Positions 34,801-49,800 of a DNA stretch of 64,000 nucleotides are shown piece after piece. The stretch covers positions 44,067,226 through 44,131,225 of the forward strand of contig NC_059500.1 in NCBI RefSeq assembly GCF_018139145.2, written 5' to 3'. The stretch's first letter is position 1. Each line of letters opens with the position of its first letter. This DNA is from Gymnogyps californianus. Taxonomy: Eukaryota; Chordata; Aves; Accipitriformes; Cathartidae. The notes below the pieces were generated by a model. It worked only from the letters and a program-made list of their open reading frames with translations, made no database searches and was not told where the DNA came from. The position numbers and the translations under genes are program-made.

Positions 34801-37800
34801 GCTCAGCTAATTTGAAGATCCAGTTCTAAATACAGTTGAAAATCTGGTGCTGTCCTCCTTAGATAAGGACTCTTCCAAGCAGAAACACATTCTGGCCAAC
34901 ACCCGCTTGAGGCCTTACAGCTGCTGTGCCAGTTACTGGGTAAATTCTTCTAAACACCCAGCTGTGCCAGAAGAAAAGGTAACAATGATACATACATGAG
35001 TTTTATAATATAAACAGGCTGTACTACTCCACTGGATGTATAAGATCTATGAAGCTGCCATCTCCTTGCTGCTAACAGGTGCTACAATGTTTCCATTCTA
35101 ACTCTTTCTTAGTCATTTGGGTATTTGAGATAAATTTTGCAAGCTATTTGTGAACTATACCATGACTAAGGAGAGCTGATACAATCTCCTGCAATTTCTC
35201 AGCATATGTTCACATCACCGAGCAATGCTTTTATTGGATCTACAGGCATGTACTTTCCAGGCCAATATCTAGTGGCATAGGGAGGATCACATCTGATACA
35301 AATATGGGCTGATCCAAACAAACCACAGAAAGTAATGTCAGCAACCCCCCAAAGGAAGCATAGATTCCAGTTAGCCAAAGTATTAACAGCAGCCTGGGAA
35401 ACAGATCCAGGAAGTCTGGATCATAGTCAGACCACCACATGCTGAAGGAAAATAAGCCCCAGCCTCTGGCATCTGACAGTTTGATTTTTGCTTTTTCAAC
35501 TGGCCAGTAAGAGAGCTAGCAGTGTTCAAACTTGTGACTAGAAATACAGGAAAAGCAACCTCAAAGTGGGCAGCATATCAAGTGATATTAAGCCAAAAAA
35601 CCGTTGGCTACTCTTTTTATTTTCACACCAATTTCTTGAAAGGCTTTGCAAAACTGGCTTACATGTTATTTTGGGGAAAAAAAATCCACAATTTTTTATG
35701 CTCTCTGTCAAAATTTTGGTAGAGGATTACTTCTATCAGTGCTCTTGTCCTTACTTTTTAACCTCAGCAGTGGGTCATATATGTACATTCATCTCCAACC
35801 AGATAATTTATCCAGACATGAGTTTAGAACAGATTCATCATTACATAAAATCAGCCACTTATTCAAGAAAATCTTCCCATTTTGAAGTCCTTGCTGATAC
35901 ACTGCAGAGTGGAAGACATATGAGTATTTTATAAGACACTGATATTTTCACCTTATGTCTCTGAAGTAATACTCTGCTATTTGGAGGGCTTAGAACTGAG
36001 ATTTTTTATTTTCCCAAATTATTAGGGCTAACTTGATTATGATCTTGACAACTACATATCTAGCCACTTCAATCTGATATGTTTGATTTTACCTTTCAGT
36101 TACTGAGCTTTAAAAAGTGCATAAAATCAGCAAGTTATGCACATGGATTGTGAAGAAAGGATATCAAGTCCTATATAAGGTAAATTAGTAACATGCACCA
36201 TAGACTAAAATTTACTCAGCTGTGTCTCTATTCAGCACACTCTGGGACTGCTGGAATTACCAACTTTCTTTGCTGGCTTTTTGATATGATGTCAGCAACT
36301 ACTCCCCTACACAATTCTCCTCCTCAAAAAAAAAAAAGGAAAAAAAAAAAAAATCACCATTCTAGTATGTATCAATGACTGATCCTTGATGCAAGACTTG
36401 GAATCAGAATTTCCCTAGGAAAATAAGCATCTCTGATAGACTTTCACTCTCACACGCAGAATCTGAGCTGGTATTTGTAAGCTGTGGCAACTGGACCCTC
36501 CTCTCTTTGTTACTGGAAGGCATTGAAGGAGCTTAAAAATCGGAGGCATTTCTATAAACATCAATTTTGTGAGTAAAACGTCAGGTCCAAACATGCAAAC
36601 AGAAGGCAAGTTCGTCTGCTTAGATGAAATATTTTGTTGCAGTTAAAGAACAAACAGGCCAACTTCCAACAGACTTCAAGCCTGCCAAAATGTGCTTACA
36701 TTTCCACCCCTAGAAAATTACAAGACCGAGTAATTCCTTACATCCTCAGACTCAAAGACATGGCAAATCATTTTGTACTGCCTCTTTCCATCTTGGGAAG
36801 GGTGAGATGCTTCCACGTTATCCTGGGAGTTAGACCGTGGCATTCGCCTACGAGCCATCAAAACAACTATATTTCCTATATCTGCAATGTAAGAAATGGT
36901 CCGCAGGGGATGATCCATCATTGTTTCCTGGGGAATACAAAAAACAACATGAGCAGCTGTTTCAACGAAGTTTGTATTGCACACCTAGTATTATGAAAAC
37001 AAACAAATGGCAATAGAAGACCTTTGTTAAGTGAAGTCTGTAATATCTGTCATGCATGAAGGGAGATGCCAACAGAAAACAAGAGCTTCACTTTCCAAAA
37101 GTAAAGCAAAGAGCAAGTTTTACAAATTAAAGTTGTGTTTTCTGTGGAAAAGCACATGAAGACCTCAATATCAGAACCTGAATATGCTAGGCACGTATGT
37201 GAAAAGGACTATGAACTTCAGATTATCACAGCCAAACACTTTGGACTACTCTGGGCACAATCAATACTTGACACATCATGGCTCGTAAGAAATGAGCTGA
37301 CTGCAATTAGCTTACCCGCAAATTCTAATCATTTCTACAGTCAGACACACCAGAGTGCATGTATGACAGGGTTCTTGAGCATGGATTTCTTACTAGAAAA
37401 TCCTGGAGGGAAATACAAGAGCCAGCACTTTTTGAACGACAAATTTTGGCAGGTAGATGAAAGTCTATTTCAGTAGCCTACTACCACAATACTGACAAAG
37501 GTGTCTTTGTCTATACCTGTGTGTCTGCATTCAATACTTTTATTCTCTGTGTGGAAATGAAGAGGTCCACTTCAGTCATGGGTTGAGATTCACCTTCTGG
37601 AGCCTGCAAATAAATGGATTAGAGTCAAACAAGCACATTAGGTAACATACTTACTAATGATGTTAGCTCACAAACAGGGGCACACTAAGACACAGTCACC
37701 AGAACAGCAATGCAAGATAGAGTATTAGACTGCAGAAGCTAAAGATAAACGCAAAGATATGGAAACTATATACATATATGTGAAAGTGAATTGGATATTA

Positions 37801-40800
37801 TTTGAAAAACGGTTAACTGCATAAATGCTTCCCTGATATTTTTCCCTGATTCAGTAAAATTATACCTGACTGCAACATGAACTATATAAAGGTTTCATGA
37901 AAATCAAAGTTATTCTCCCATTTTCTCCACACTATGAATCCCACTTTAAAGAAGGTTTTTCACACAAGCCATAGAAAGGCCTAACAGCATCTCTTGCCTG
38001 AGGAATTTCTATATGGGCTAACAGTGACTCCCAAGACCACATGAAAAACCTGTAGCACAGGTGGGTACAGTTTAAGCAATTCATAATGCAGTTCTGGTAA
38101 GAAGACCTTCACAGTCAGACAACACACTATTCAAGCACTAACCGACTGTAGAAGTCATATTTTGTTAACAGAAAGCAAACACTTGTAATTTTAAAAAAAA
38201 TTAGATTTGTTAAAAGATACTTAAAAATATATAAATGGAACTTATTACTAAGATGAGTCAATCTCAGCATATTACTGTGTGTATATACATAAACATTTTT
38301 CTTTTTTGCATCCAGCAATTTGACACATCTGTGAATCAAACAAAGCACTCTTATAGAAAGATAAAATAAAAAAGAAAAAAGACTTTGTTTTAATCTATCA
38401 TTTTACAGAGTTAAAACCTTTGCCATGTCAGCCCTGTTTCTTTAGTATGCATTTTGGGTACTGCCTGTAACCATTTGATAAATCCAATCTTTACTCTATT
38501 TCTAACATGAAATGGCTAATGATAAGCAACAAAAAATGGCCAATCAGGTAACTGATTTCTGAGAAATGTCAACTTGTATGGTGGCTCAGAAATAAATCTA
38601 AAAAAAACTTGCTGGATGCAGAAAATAAAAACACAAAATAAAAAGAAAGGCAAAAAACCCTCCCAGAAAACAAAAGAACAGGCATAACATCAAGCTGATG
38701 GAGTTTGTACTGCACCTTCTTCCTGCTTTTGGCTAATTTCTGGGCCATCTGCTTAGCATGGAACAAACAGAGACAGGAGAATAGTTAGAGAAGAACTTAC
38801 AGAGACTCCAAATCAAGTAGGAATCTGCATGCTAATGCCAGGGCTCACAGACTACTAGCTGTTCTAATTAGTCCCTGCTTAGATTCATTTCCTCCTTTTC
38901 TTTTTGGCTTAAAAAAAAAATTAAAAATTTCATGTTTAGGACAATTACTTTAAAAAATGAAAAGAAACCTCACCAAAACAGTCAGGAAGAACACAAAAGG
39001 ATTTGATTTTTTTTTTTTTTTCCCCTTTCCCCATTTAAAGTCTTACTCACAACAAACAAGGGGGGGGTTTGTGGGTTTGTTTCTTGGGGTTTTTTTTAAA
39101 GAAAAAACCAGAGCTTCCCCTCATTTACAGCAGTGTAAACCATGATGTTACTTCTTTTGAAGCAATACCAGTGTAAAAGGTGAGAGAAGAATCTTAACCA
39201 TTATTATTCCAGCTTTTTCAGATGTAAAGAATTTAGATTCAAGTTTCCTAATGCTCTCGTACTTAGAGTCTTCAAAAAATGCCTCCCTAAAACTATGCTA
39301 CTTTTTCCTGGAAAAAGAGAATGACAGAGGGTAACTTGCACCTCCACTTTCTCCTCCTTCTGTGCAAATATACCCATACCAATGTTAGCATTGCGTATCT
39401 GGACGACAGGTTTTCCTGTGACATCTGCACAAAGATATGTCCATGCTATCACATTTTTTCAAGAAGGCAGTGGAGCATGTACTTCGGTTCCACAAACATC
39501 TGAAAACAGGTCTCTCGTCACTAAGTAGTTTAATTGATTTACGTCCAGAGATACATCAACCCATTGCAACAAACCGATTCCTTATGTGCTACTACTGTGG
39601 CAACAATAACAACACAAATAAGCATCATTCTTACAGTCTTGCAATCATTAATTCAAACCAAGGTGAACCGAATGTACAGACCTGCTTACTGAAGAAATGC
39701 AATACTCTCCAGGCTGGCACATATCCTTTTATACCTAACAGTAACAGCCTCTTAGCTAACTAAATTAACAGGTGTTCTTGTGGTGGGAAGAAGGCTTACT
39801 ATTACAGGCTTTATAGAGATTCATGGCTAACTACTTTTATGAAGAACAAACTGGAGGCCTGAATCACAACATATATCAAACGTTTTATCCTGATGCTCAC
39901 AACTTAAATCTGTCAGGTTTCGTCTAAACAAATCTGAAAGCAGTTACTGAAACTTTAGACCATGCTGCTTATTTACACAGATAAACATTTTCACACTAGC
40001 TTTTAGTCACCTTTTTCAAACTAAGAAATATTTGATAGCCTGGTGATCACAAACTATTGCAAAAGCAATTAGAACTGCCTCATGCTGCAGGCTCTTCATT
40101 ACATTAATATTAATTTGCATTGGTACTCAGAAATAATATACTCATCTTGAATAACAGCTGCCTACCATACACTGGGCAAGGGGGAGACACTAATGAGCTA
40201 GAGCATTTAAATTGCTTTCCAAAATCAAGCTCCCCTTCAGACAATTTTCCTCCCTCCCCAAACTTTACAGAGTGACGGACCTCACAAAAGAAGAAAAGCA
40301 CAGGCCAAAAAGAAGAAAAAGGGGGAAAAAAATCCTTGAGCTAGAGGTTTACAATGCAGATTTAAAGATTAATCGAAATGCACTATCATTCAATTTATTG
40401 AAAATTCTGCTCTGGCAATAGAAGCATCTGGTCTTAGGAGTATTTTAATTTTTTTAAGAATGACTTTCAAATATTTCATAAAACTAAGGTAATGACATGG
40501 AACAACCAATTTTAATAAGTGATTTAACACTGCACAGAAATATCATAAAAGAAGTTATGGTCCATGAAAAAAAACCAAATCAGGATAATTCTATGCAAGA
40601 CACTTTATCAGACAAATCCTCTTTATCACCACATTATTTTGCTAATTTAGACCAAAAGATTCTTTCTATATTCTTAGAAAAAAACAGAAACTACCTAATC
40701 TAAAGAAAATATTATTTTTTTTTAAATATACAGAGTCTAGGCTTTTCATCTAAGGTAAATGAAATGTAACTATGTATCTAGTAGCAATTTCCAAAATTAC

Positions 40801-43800
40801 AAATTGTTAAAAACCAGCAAGCTTTCACTTTTGCTACAGGGATGTCTTAAATATACTCAACCCATTTAACCGCTACAAAAAATGTACTGCAGCTCAGTGA
40901 ACACCCAGATGACACCGAGTAAACAAAACGTACAAAATATTAAACTGTTTCCACATATGGGTTCTATCTTAAATTACATTCAGTAATTAAATCAGTTGTT
41001 ATCTAAAAACGTTCAAACCTGCCACACAGCTCAAATCTGCTGATGAAAAATGAAAATGGAAGTTAATTGTTAGTTCACATGTGAAACGTAACAGCACAGA
41101 TCAGCCGTGAATTGTAACCATGAACATTTACTTTTTTACTGTTACAAGTATTACGGGTCCACTCCAAGTAAAATGTGAAAAGATATTTCTGTGCTATCTG
41201 GAGAAATGAGACTACAGTCTGAAAATGGTGAAATACCTTTTCTATTACTAAAAGTACCTCTTCGTGGAAATATGAAATAACTACATTTGATGAATGCCTT
41301 TAAAGCAGTGTATCTGTTCTAACTTAGTTGGACTTCACAGAGATGAATGCCCAAGCAAGAAAACCCCCAACTCTTGTAGTTTTAACTGAAGAGATATGTG
41401 TTTAAAGAAGCAGCATGGAGAATTGTTTTCAAAATCTGTTCATATTCTAAATGAATGAATATGTGGTCTGAAGGCCTTGCTAAAAGGAAGCATTATAGGG
41501 ATTACTAAATTCAAAAGGAACACATTCATATGAAAGGTATGTGTACACAGAGGGCCTTAAACAAAGCTCCTCCCCCTTATTAATGCTCTTAACTTCAAGC
41601 CTGCAAATTTTTAAAAGCTCATTCTTAATTCATAACCCTTGTTTTCTTTAACTACAGGGAAATGTTTCACATGCAACACCTAACACACTCCTTAAAAAAA
41701 CATGAGTAGGGCACAAGTATCATAGTAATTGTGCAAGCAATGTTTTACGCATTTGGGCTAAAGGCTATCTTATGCATTTATGAATCTGGCAGCCGGAACT
41801 CCATCTATCATAATGAATTTGTCACTAAACAAGTTTAGCTTTAATGGCAATCAGCAACAAAACCAACAAAACCAACTCTAATAAACCAAAGACCCTAAAG
41901 TGCAAGGAGGTATATTTACATTGCCTGAGCTTCACCTAGAAGCAGAAAAGCAGAAATTGTCAAAGAAGTGTACAATGGTATTGTGTGCCATGCAGTAAGC
42001 CAATAATTTTCTGAAATACACTTACAGTTTCAGAAAATTATGCACACCAGCTAGGCTTTTACCAGGTCAACAGTGCAACTGCTTGGGCCTCCACTGTGAT
42101 ACAAATTTACTACTGAAGAATATGCATGCCTGCTGATTTATATGGGTGTATAAATTATGGGTTTTATGAGTGAAATAAGCTAAACAGATTTCTTCTGTTT
42201 TGAGGCACAGCAGTGCTGAGGCATAACAGAATCCTCAGAAAGAACTTTATTTTGTTAACAAATTTCTAAGAAGTACATTTAGTATCAGAGAAAGATGCTA
42301 CACTCTTGTACCTCATAGGCCCGCTTTGAATCAATTCCGTTCCAGTTTTCTCTAACACATCCCTTCAATCTTTGTATATTGTGTACTCCCACGCAAGCTT
42401 TACCTCCTAGGTGCAAACATCCTGCCCAGCCCCAGGTTCAAGTTCAACTCCTGATACCAGTTTCCTATGACAGCTGATGTTAATCTTTCCTTTCAGCCTC
42501 TAGTGACGCATCCCTCCTAGATCCAGCCTCACTGAAGCCCTTATTTCTCTCCCTTCTCTATCTTACCTTTAGTTTCCTGTGCATTCAAATTAGACAACTT
42601 TTCTACCATGCAGCCAAGCATCAGGAAAGAACACACGTGGACCACTAAACAGAGAGGCACAGCCTTACGTGCACCCAGAGCAGGAAAGAAGCAGACTCTG
42701 TAAGGGAAAGTCTCCACTGTAGCTTTGGGAAGAACCCACCAAGACCTGCCAGGGTTGAGAAAGCTGAGTGAAAAATCTTTTTAAAAAATGTCACTGAATC
42801 CAGAGTCTCCAATTAACACAGATAAATTATTCTTTTTCAAAAGGCTCAGTAGTTGCTTAAGTTTGTGGAAACTTCTACAGAGATGGCAGAAGATGACTTA
42901 TCTACAACAGGAAGGCTAGATCCCTGCCTCCTCTAAAATGCTAGAGTGTTAGTGATTTTCAGAAACAAGGTTACAGGAACTTATGTATTTGAACATCCGC
43001 AAAATCACAATTTCTGGAAGTGTCTCAATGGTTCTAGTTGGAGCTTCCCTGTGAAAGTTTCATACACAGACTGAATTGAACATCTGGCATGGAAAACATT
43101 GGAAGGAATAATAACAGTAGGAAGCATCAGCCGACCTTAATAGACAGTGCTATCGGCCTTGCTGATAACATGCTGTCTCTCTTCCTCTCTCTTTTATACA
43201 ATTGCACAGAAAGTCTGAGTTGGAATCCAAAATCAACTATACAAAGGAAGAACACACAAATATTAAACTAAGGAAAACTTTATATGAGATTGTGTTGGTT
43301 AGCTGAATTAGCAGAAGATGAAGCTGTGTGCCTACCACCCCGTCACGTAGGGGTAGCAGTAATATTGCAGCATCCTCTACAACTGTGCAATACTTCATCC
43401 ACACACCTCTAATTTCAGTTGACAATGCTATCATTGTAACTTACAATACAGCAGTATGCCCATTGCTTGTCGTGGCCCAAACAGAAACTGGTGAGCATTT
43501 CTGTTTTCCAAACAAACAAAGCAAACATACCAGATTCCAGGACAAATTATTTTTTTCCATACATCTCTGTACCATCACAGGCTTTTCTTTTTCTTTTTAA
43601 ATCAGCTCATAGCTGTTATGTGGTGGAGAAACTAGTATCCACAGCAGGGTCAAAAATAACTGCAGACATTACCACAGCACCAGTTCCATCAAGTGCCAAG
43701 CCAGAAGCAGCTGCAGTACTTACTAGTTATACCCTAAACCTATTTTCCCTCAACACCCAGGTAATATATAACGTAGACTACCACTCACTTCAGATTCTGG

Positions 43801-46800
43801 CTTAGAGTACAGAGCTCAAGTATTAATATAGGAAATTAAAATGATCTGGTAACTTTTCCTTATCAGTCTTTTCCAAAAGCAGCATTAAACGTGGTTTATT
43901 TTGCAGAAAGAAATATGAGGCACTTAACCTTTCCAAAACCACAGACAACCCCACATGAAAAAACTACTGCATACATAGGAAGTTCATATCCGCAACCTTA
44001 AGGCACCTGTATGAGAAGCAGCAGGAATTATTCCTCACCTTGATCCTGCTGACAGCTTCCTGAGCCTGCATCATTCTCACATTCTTGGAGGGAGTTTTAT
44101 CAGAAAGGAGTTGAGTTGAGCCAAGGTAATTGGCAGCAAAAATGATTCCATCAATTAAGTCTTCAGGATCGCAAGGTCCAGGAACTGTAACACAGGAAAG
44201 CAATCACTTAAGAAAACCATGCTGAACCACAGCAAAACAGCAGCACTCTGACAACTTGAGCCTGCACCTGATGGCTGCAAATCGTCCTCTGAAAGACTTC
44301 AGTTTAGCATGATGATATGGCCACCAGTACTTTCGAAGGTACAAAACACCAAGCAAATGCTCTCAACATCTGTGGTAGGTTGACCCTGGCTGGACGCCAG
44401 GTGCCCACCAAGCCGCTCTATCACTCCCTCTCCTCAACTGGACAGGGGGAGAAAATATAACAAAAGGCTCATGGGTCAAGATAATGACAGGAAGAGCACT
44501 CAGCAATTACTGTTAGGGGCAAAACAGTCACGATTTGGGGAAATTAATTAATTCATTGCCAATCAAATCAGAGTAGGATAATGAGAAATAAAATCAAATC
44601 TTAAAACACCTTCCCCCCACCCCTCCCATCTCCCCAGGCTTAACTGTACTCCCGATTTTCTCTGCCTCCTCCCCACCAGTGGTGCAGGGGGACAGGGAAT
44701 GGGGGTTGCGATCAGTTCATCACACGTTGTCTCTGCCGCTCCTTCCTCCTCACGGGGAGGACTCCTCACACTCTCCCCCTGCTCCAGCGTGGGGTCCCTC
44801 CCAAGGGAGACAGTCCTCCACTAACTTCTCCAACATGAGTCCTGCCCACGGGCTACAGTTCTTCACAAACTGCTCCAGTGTGGGTCCCTTCCATGGGGTG
44901 CAGTCCTTCAGGAACAGACTGCTCCAGCGTGGGTCCCCTGTGGGGTCACAAGTCCTGCCAGCAAACCTGCTCCAGCGTGGGCTCCTCTCTCCACAGGGCC
45001 ACAGGTCCTGCCAGGAGCCTGCTCCAGCGCAGGCTCTCTATGGGGTCACAGCCTCCTTCGGGCATCCACCTGCTCCGGCGTGGGGTCCTCCACGGGCTGC
45101 AGGTCGATATCTGCTCCACCGTGGACCTCCATGGGCTGCAGGGGGACAGCCCGCCTCACCATGGTCTTCACCATGGGCTGCAGGGGAATCTCTGCTCCAG
45201 TGTCTGGAGCACCTCCTTCCCCTCCTTCTTCACTGACCTTGGTGTCTGCAGAGTTGTTTCTCTCACATATTCTCTCTCCTCTCTCCAGCTGCTGTTGTGC
45301 AGCAGTTTTTTTCCCCCTTCTTAAATATGTTATCCCAGAGGCGTTACCACCGTCGCTGATGGGCTCGGCCTTGGCCAGCGGCGGGTCTGTCTTGGAGCCG
45401 GCTGGCATCGGCTCTGTCGGACATGGGGGAAGCTTCTGGCACCTTCTCACAGAAGCCACCCCTGTAGCCCCCCCGCCACCAAAACCTTGCCATGCAAACC
45501 CAATACAACATCCCTCCAGCAAAAGCTGTAATTGTTAATCCAGCCTGTCTCTCACGATAGCTCATTCTTTTGTGAGTAGGGATCACCCTGGAGGAAAATA
45601 ATCTCTGAGTTTTCACTGTTATAAAGGGACAGACACAGTTACTCAGTTAGTCCCTCGCTCACCAAAACCAGCCTTGCAATTCTAAGACCAACAGTCACAA
45701 ACAGAAAGAGGAGGGGTGCAATTTAATAACAGCCATCAGCCACTTGCTCACTTGTTTGTTAGCTGCAGTTAGTACAACAGGCAGAGGAACCTCCCCAGGA
45801 ATGCTTTACAGGTACAACATGTCTCCCCTTACCAAGAACACTGATTGCCCAATTAAGCAAAGTACTTTTATGCCATAGACCTTTAAAAATCACTCTTAGT
45901 CTCAACAAGGATATTGAGGTAAAGTACAGAGTTAATTAAAAATGAAAGCATGGGCTCTCCTGATGGCAAAACAACTCTCTTAGTCCCACACATTCTTAAT
46001 GACCTGACTCCCGTCAACTTCTGTGGAAAGTTAGAGGGTGGTGAAGTGTTCAGTGCCTAACAATGCAAATCCTTACAAACCAGCATTTATGATCTGTAAG
46101 TGTTTTGGTGTTCGGTGATTATATCTAAAAATTGTATATGTAAAAATGTCCTATTATAACACCTTGCTACATGTTAAAATTGTCATGATCCAAAAGGGAA
46201 GCTAGTTAACATAAGAAGCTTCTTGTTTTCTTACACGTAAGGAAAAACAATTGATGTTCAAGACAAGTGAAAATGCAAATCATCTTAAAGAATGCTAATG
46301 GTAAAAGTGTCCACATTTTATCACCAAAAAAATAAACTGTTTTTAGGTTTGCCTTTTTTTCCTCTAAGAACAAAGCAAAAACCCCACAATATCAGAATGG
46401 AGTTTTTATTAGTTCAAGGGGTATCTTGAGATATAAGGTGATGGGGCTTAAAGATTAACATTACTCAGAATGCTAATTTTGTTCTAATCATAACTGAAGA
46501 GATTAACAACCCCTCAGAATAAGCATGGGTAACTTTGGCCCCAAAGAAATGCAAGTCATTATTAAGATTAAAATAACAAAAGAAAGAGTTGGAGATAAAT
46601 ATCACACTAAAACTATACACACAGACAGAAGTAGATGTATAAATCTTATGAGCAAGCTTGTCTCCTTTATGGTTTCTTTAAATATGAAAATTTATGACTA
46701 GTAATTTTAAGATGTTCATCTCCAGTGTGCAGAATTTGTTCAAATACTATGTATCTGGAAAACCCTCAAAATGAACAAGTCACTTTCAAGTACATGACCC

Positions 46801-49800
46801 AAAGAAATGGAATTTTTTCCTCACGGAAATTTATGCATCTGGAAGTACTACATAATTGCACACTCTTCCAGTCCTAAAACCATACAGCATTTTAAGTGTT
46901 GCTGTTTGTTACTCTACATGTCAAAGCCTTTTCACCACTTTCACCACTTTACTACAAAGGGTACAACACCCTTCATAGTACAATTTCTGATCAAAACACA
47001 AAAACCATAAATATAGACTGACAAAGGTGTAGATAAGACTCCCAGAAGGCAGCATATTAAAACCAAAAAAGGTATGTGCTCTATTTTCATCAGAGGTGAA
47101 CATACAAACAGCACTCTTTTTTATAAGACCCCCTCCATTTATTACCTCTGACAATGAAATTATTATCTGAATGAAAGTGTAGCATAGGTGCTAGCAAGTT
47201 TTTCTTGGACTGCTGGTGTATAAAAATGGAAAAGCTGTTTTTTTAAGGAATTTTGCACTGGACCAAGGTCTAAGATAATTATAGTTTATGATTTTTTTTT
47301 TTTAAGGAGGGGAGGATTATTTAAGATAGCCCTTGATAGACAGGGCTACCACTGGGAAATGAATTTTAATTCTAAGAGAGATCCTTCATTGCTGCAAAAG
47401 TCCCACCCTCAGCTAGTTTCAAAACAATATATGAAATTTACATTAGTTGACATTCTGGCCACAGACTCCAAAATATGCAGCTCATACACTGAAGACTAAA
47501 CCAATGATCAATTTGTAGTCTAAAGAGAATGATCACATAATCGTTTAAACACGGCACACTGTAAAGCAATCCAAGGAGTTCCAAGACAGTCCAAATGATG
47601 TGTCACACCAACTCTATTTCTGGCATTCCATCAAGCATATGGAACAACCACTGTCAGGGGAGAAAAAACCAAATGAAACTTCGAATTTTCTGCTTCTGCC
47701 ATGCTCTCATAATGAAATAACCAGGTTTTACAGCATGCAGTCTTCCTGTACACACAGGATGCAGACTCATACAAAAGGTAACAGCAGTTCATGTAGCCTG
47801 TAACTTGCTTTTTCACATTGTTCTGAATAAATTCAGCACTAGTACAAGTGCAACCTTAACTCTAAGACAGGAAGCACTATTTAATTAGAGGAGAAGCAGC
47901 TGTAAAGCAGTGCAGATTTCCTCTGGCAGGCCTGCCAATTAATCCAATTAATTCAATTCTATTAATTAATCCAACTGAGATTGGATTGAGCATGCCAATT
48001 GAAATCAGTGCTGGAGAGAGCACTACAGTCTTCTTGCCTAGCCTATTTTCCTTGTCCACAGACATTCATATGTGTTGTGTAAATACCATAAAAGAATTGG
48101 TAGTGTTTTAAGTGATACTGATAAAAAACCAGCAGAACTGACACAGAAGCTATGAATGAAACACTAAAAAAATAAAAGCTCCATGTGTCTGAACTTCTGA
48201 AAGAGCATAGTAGGATTTAGCTCAGGTTCCAGACTGGACACAATTTAATGTAAATCAGTAAACCCAACCCTAGCAGCTTTTCTATTCAGCAAATAAAATT
48301 TTATACATTATAAACATTGGAGTTTTTTGGATATGAAAAAACATTTAGATATTGTAGAACTATCTTACCTTCAACATAGGTTGGAAATGAAGCCAAGCTT
48401 TTTCTGGACTGTAATTAAGACAAAAAGGGTTTCAAACAGAACAGAGGATGCATTAAAAATTTCTCCATACCAAAAAAATAAAAAAGTAAACCAGTCATAG
48501 TTATTAGCAAAGGAAGATCACCACTTATTAAGATTTATTATTACAGTTAGTATTTTCAAACTCTAAGCACCTAATAGAGTTAAATTCAGTGTATTCCATT
48601 TGTGTCTTTATCTATCAGTCAACACGCTAGGCCCAATTTTCAGTTACTTGTTAGTGTTCAATGGTATATTAACCGTCTACCACTAGGTGCTCTACTTTTA
48701 CTAATCAAGAAGTATGCAGGAAAATATATCATATCTCAAAGACACTGGATCTTCCAACTACAAATAAATACATGCAGGAATACATAAAATTACGCTATAC
48801 TGTTATTCATGACTGAAACCATCAACCCAGTCCGTTATTTATTAACAAAATTCTGTTATCATTAACCAAATTCTGTTATTCATTAGGACTGTTCTTAGAT
48901 GTATCCCTCACATTAATACAGCCTACAAAAAGCTTTCTAAATTTTAACAGGTTAGGCAGCAACCTGTATTCTGTGGGGTAACTGAATTCACTAACACCTC
49001 ACCATCAGCTATGTTTATACTGTATCAAGCACAAAAACATATCTGGTAGCTTCAGTTACGTAAAAGGTGAACAAATAAAAAAAATTCTGACTTGCATATG
49101 TAAATACACAGTCTAAAGTAAGAATTTACTTCCAACTGTGATTTTAAATGAAAGACTATGTGGCTAACACTTCAAACACCTGAAAGCTACAACTTTCAGT
49201 GAGTAAGACTCACCATTTTTTTATAACCAATAAGGTAAACCACATAGGAAAATTTATCGAAGAAAATTCTGTGTGGCAATATACAGATGGTAATGGGTAT
49301 ATTGAAATATCTGCTGCTCTCATATGTGTTGCAGATAAGAATTTTGGATAGTCCAAGGATTACAAAAGTTTAATGAATCCACAACTGACTGTATTAGCAG
49401 TAACTCCTCCAATGACTGCTTAGTATAGTTTTATTAAAAGAAAATCTGTATATGATCAAAATAATGCATAATATCTTAGACAATTTCCAGCATATTTCCA
49501 GACAATATACACTGAAATATATTCCAAATTATTTTCCTTTATGAGGGGCAACTTACTAGGTTCTGTGTATTAGTGGAAAAAACAGTTAAACTAGGAAGGT
49601 CATGGTTATGTGACAGGTCGGGTGACCAACCCCAAGGAGTCTTTTCCATCATAACAAATAGAAAATGGATGTAACAAGTAATATTTTTCAACCAACGATG
49701 CTTGTCTTGCTATAAAATAAAACAACTCCTGAAACAAAAACAAAAGGTGTGTGACACAGACAGCAGAGCCTGCGCAGCCTTTAAGTACTTTCTGTTCCTT

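Larger units (their letters stand above)
44185..48368 (-). other. APBA1 intron with a solo LTR, 4.2 kb
   Basis: It contains the 1.1-kb solo LTR; the rest (45513-48368) is A/T-rich with no recognised feature. Confidence 0.8.

Noticed and set aside
44679..45538. Several proteins of 148-185 residues
   Set aside because: They are translations of the LTR minisatellite in different frames, not genes.
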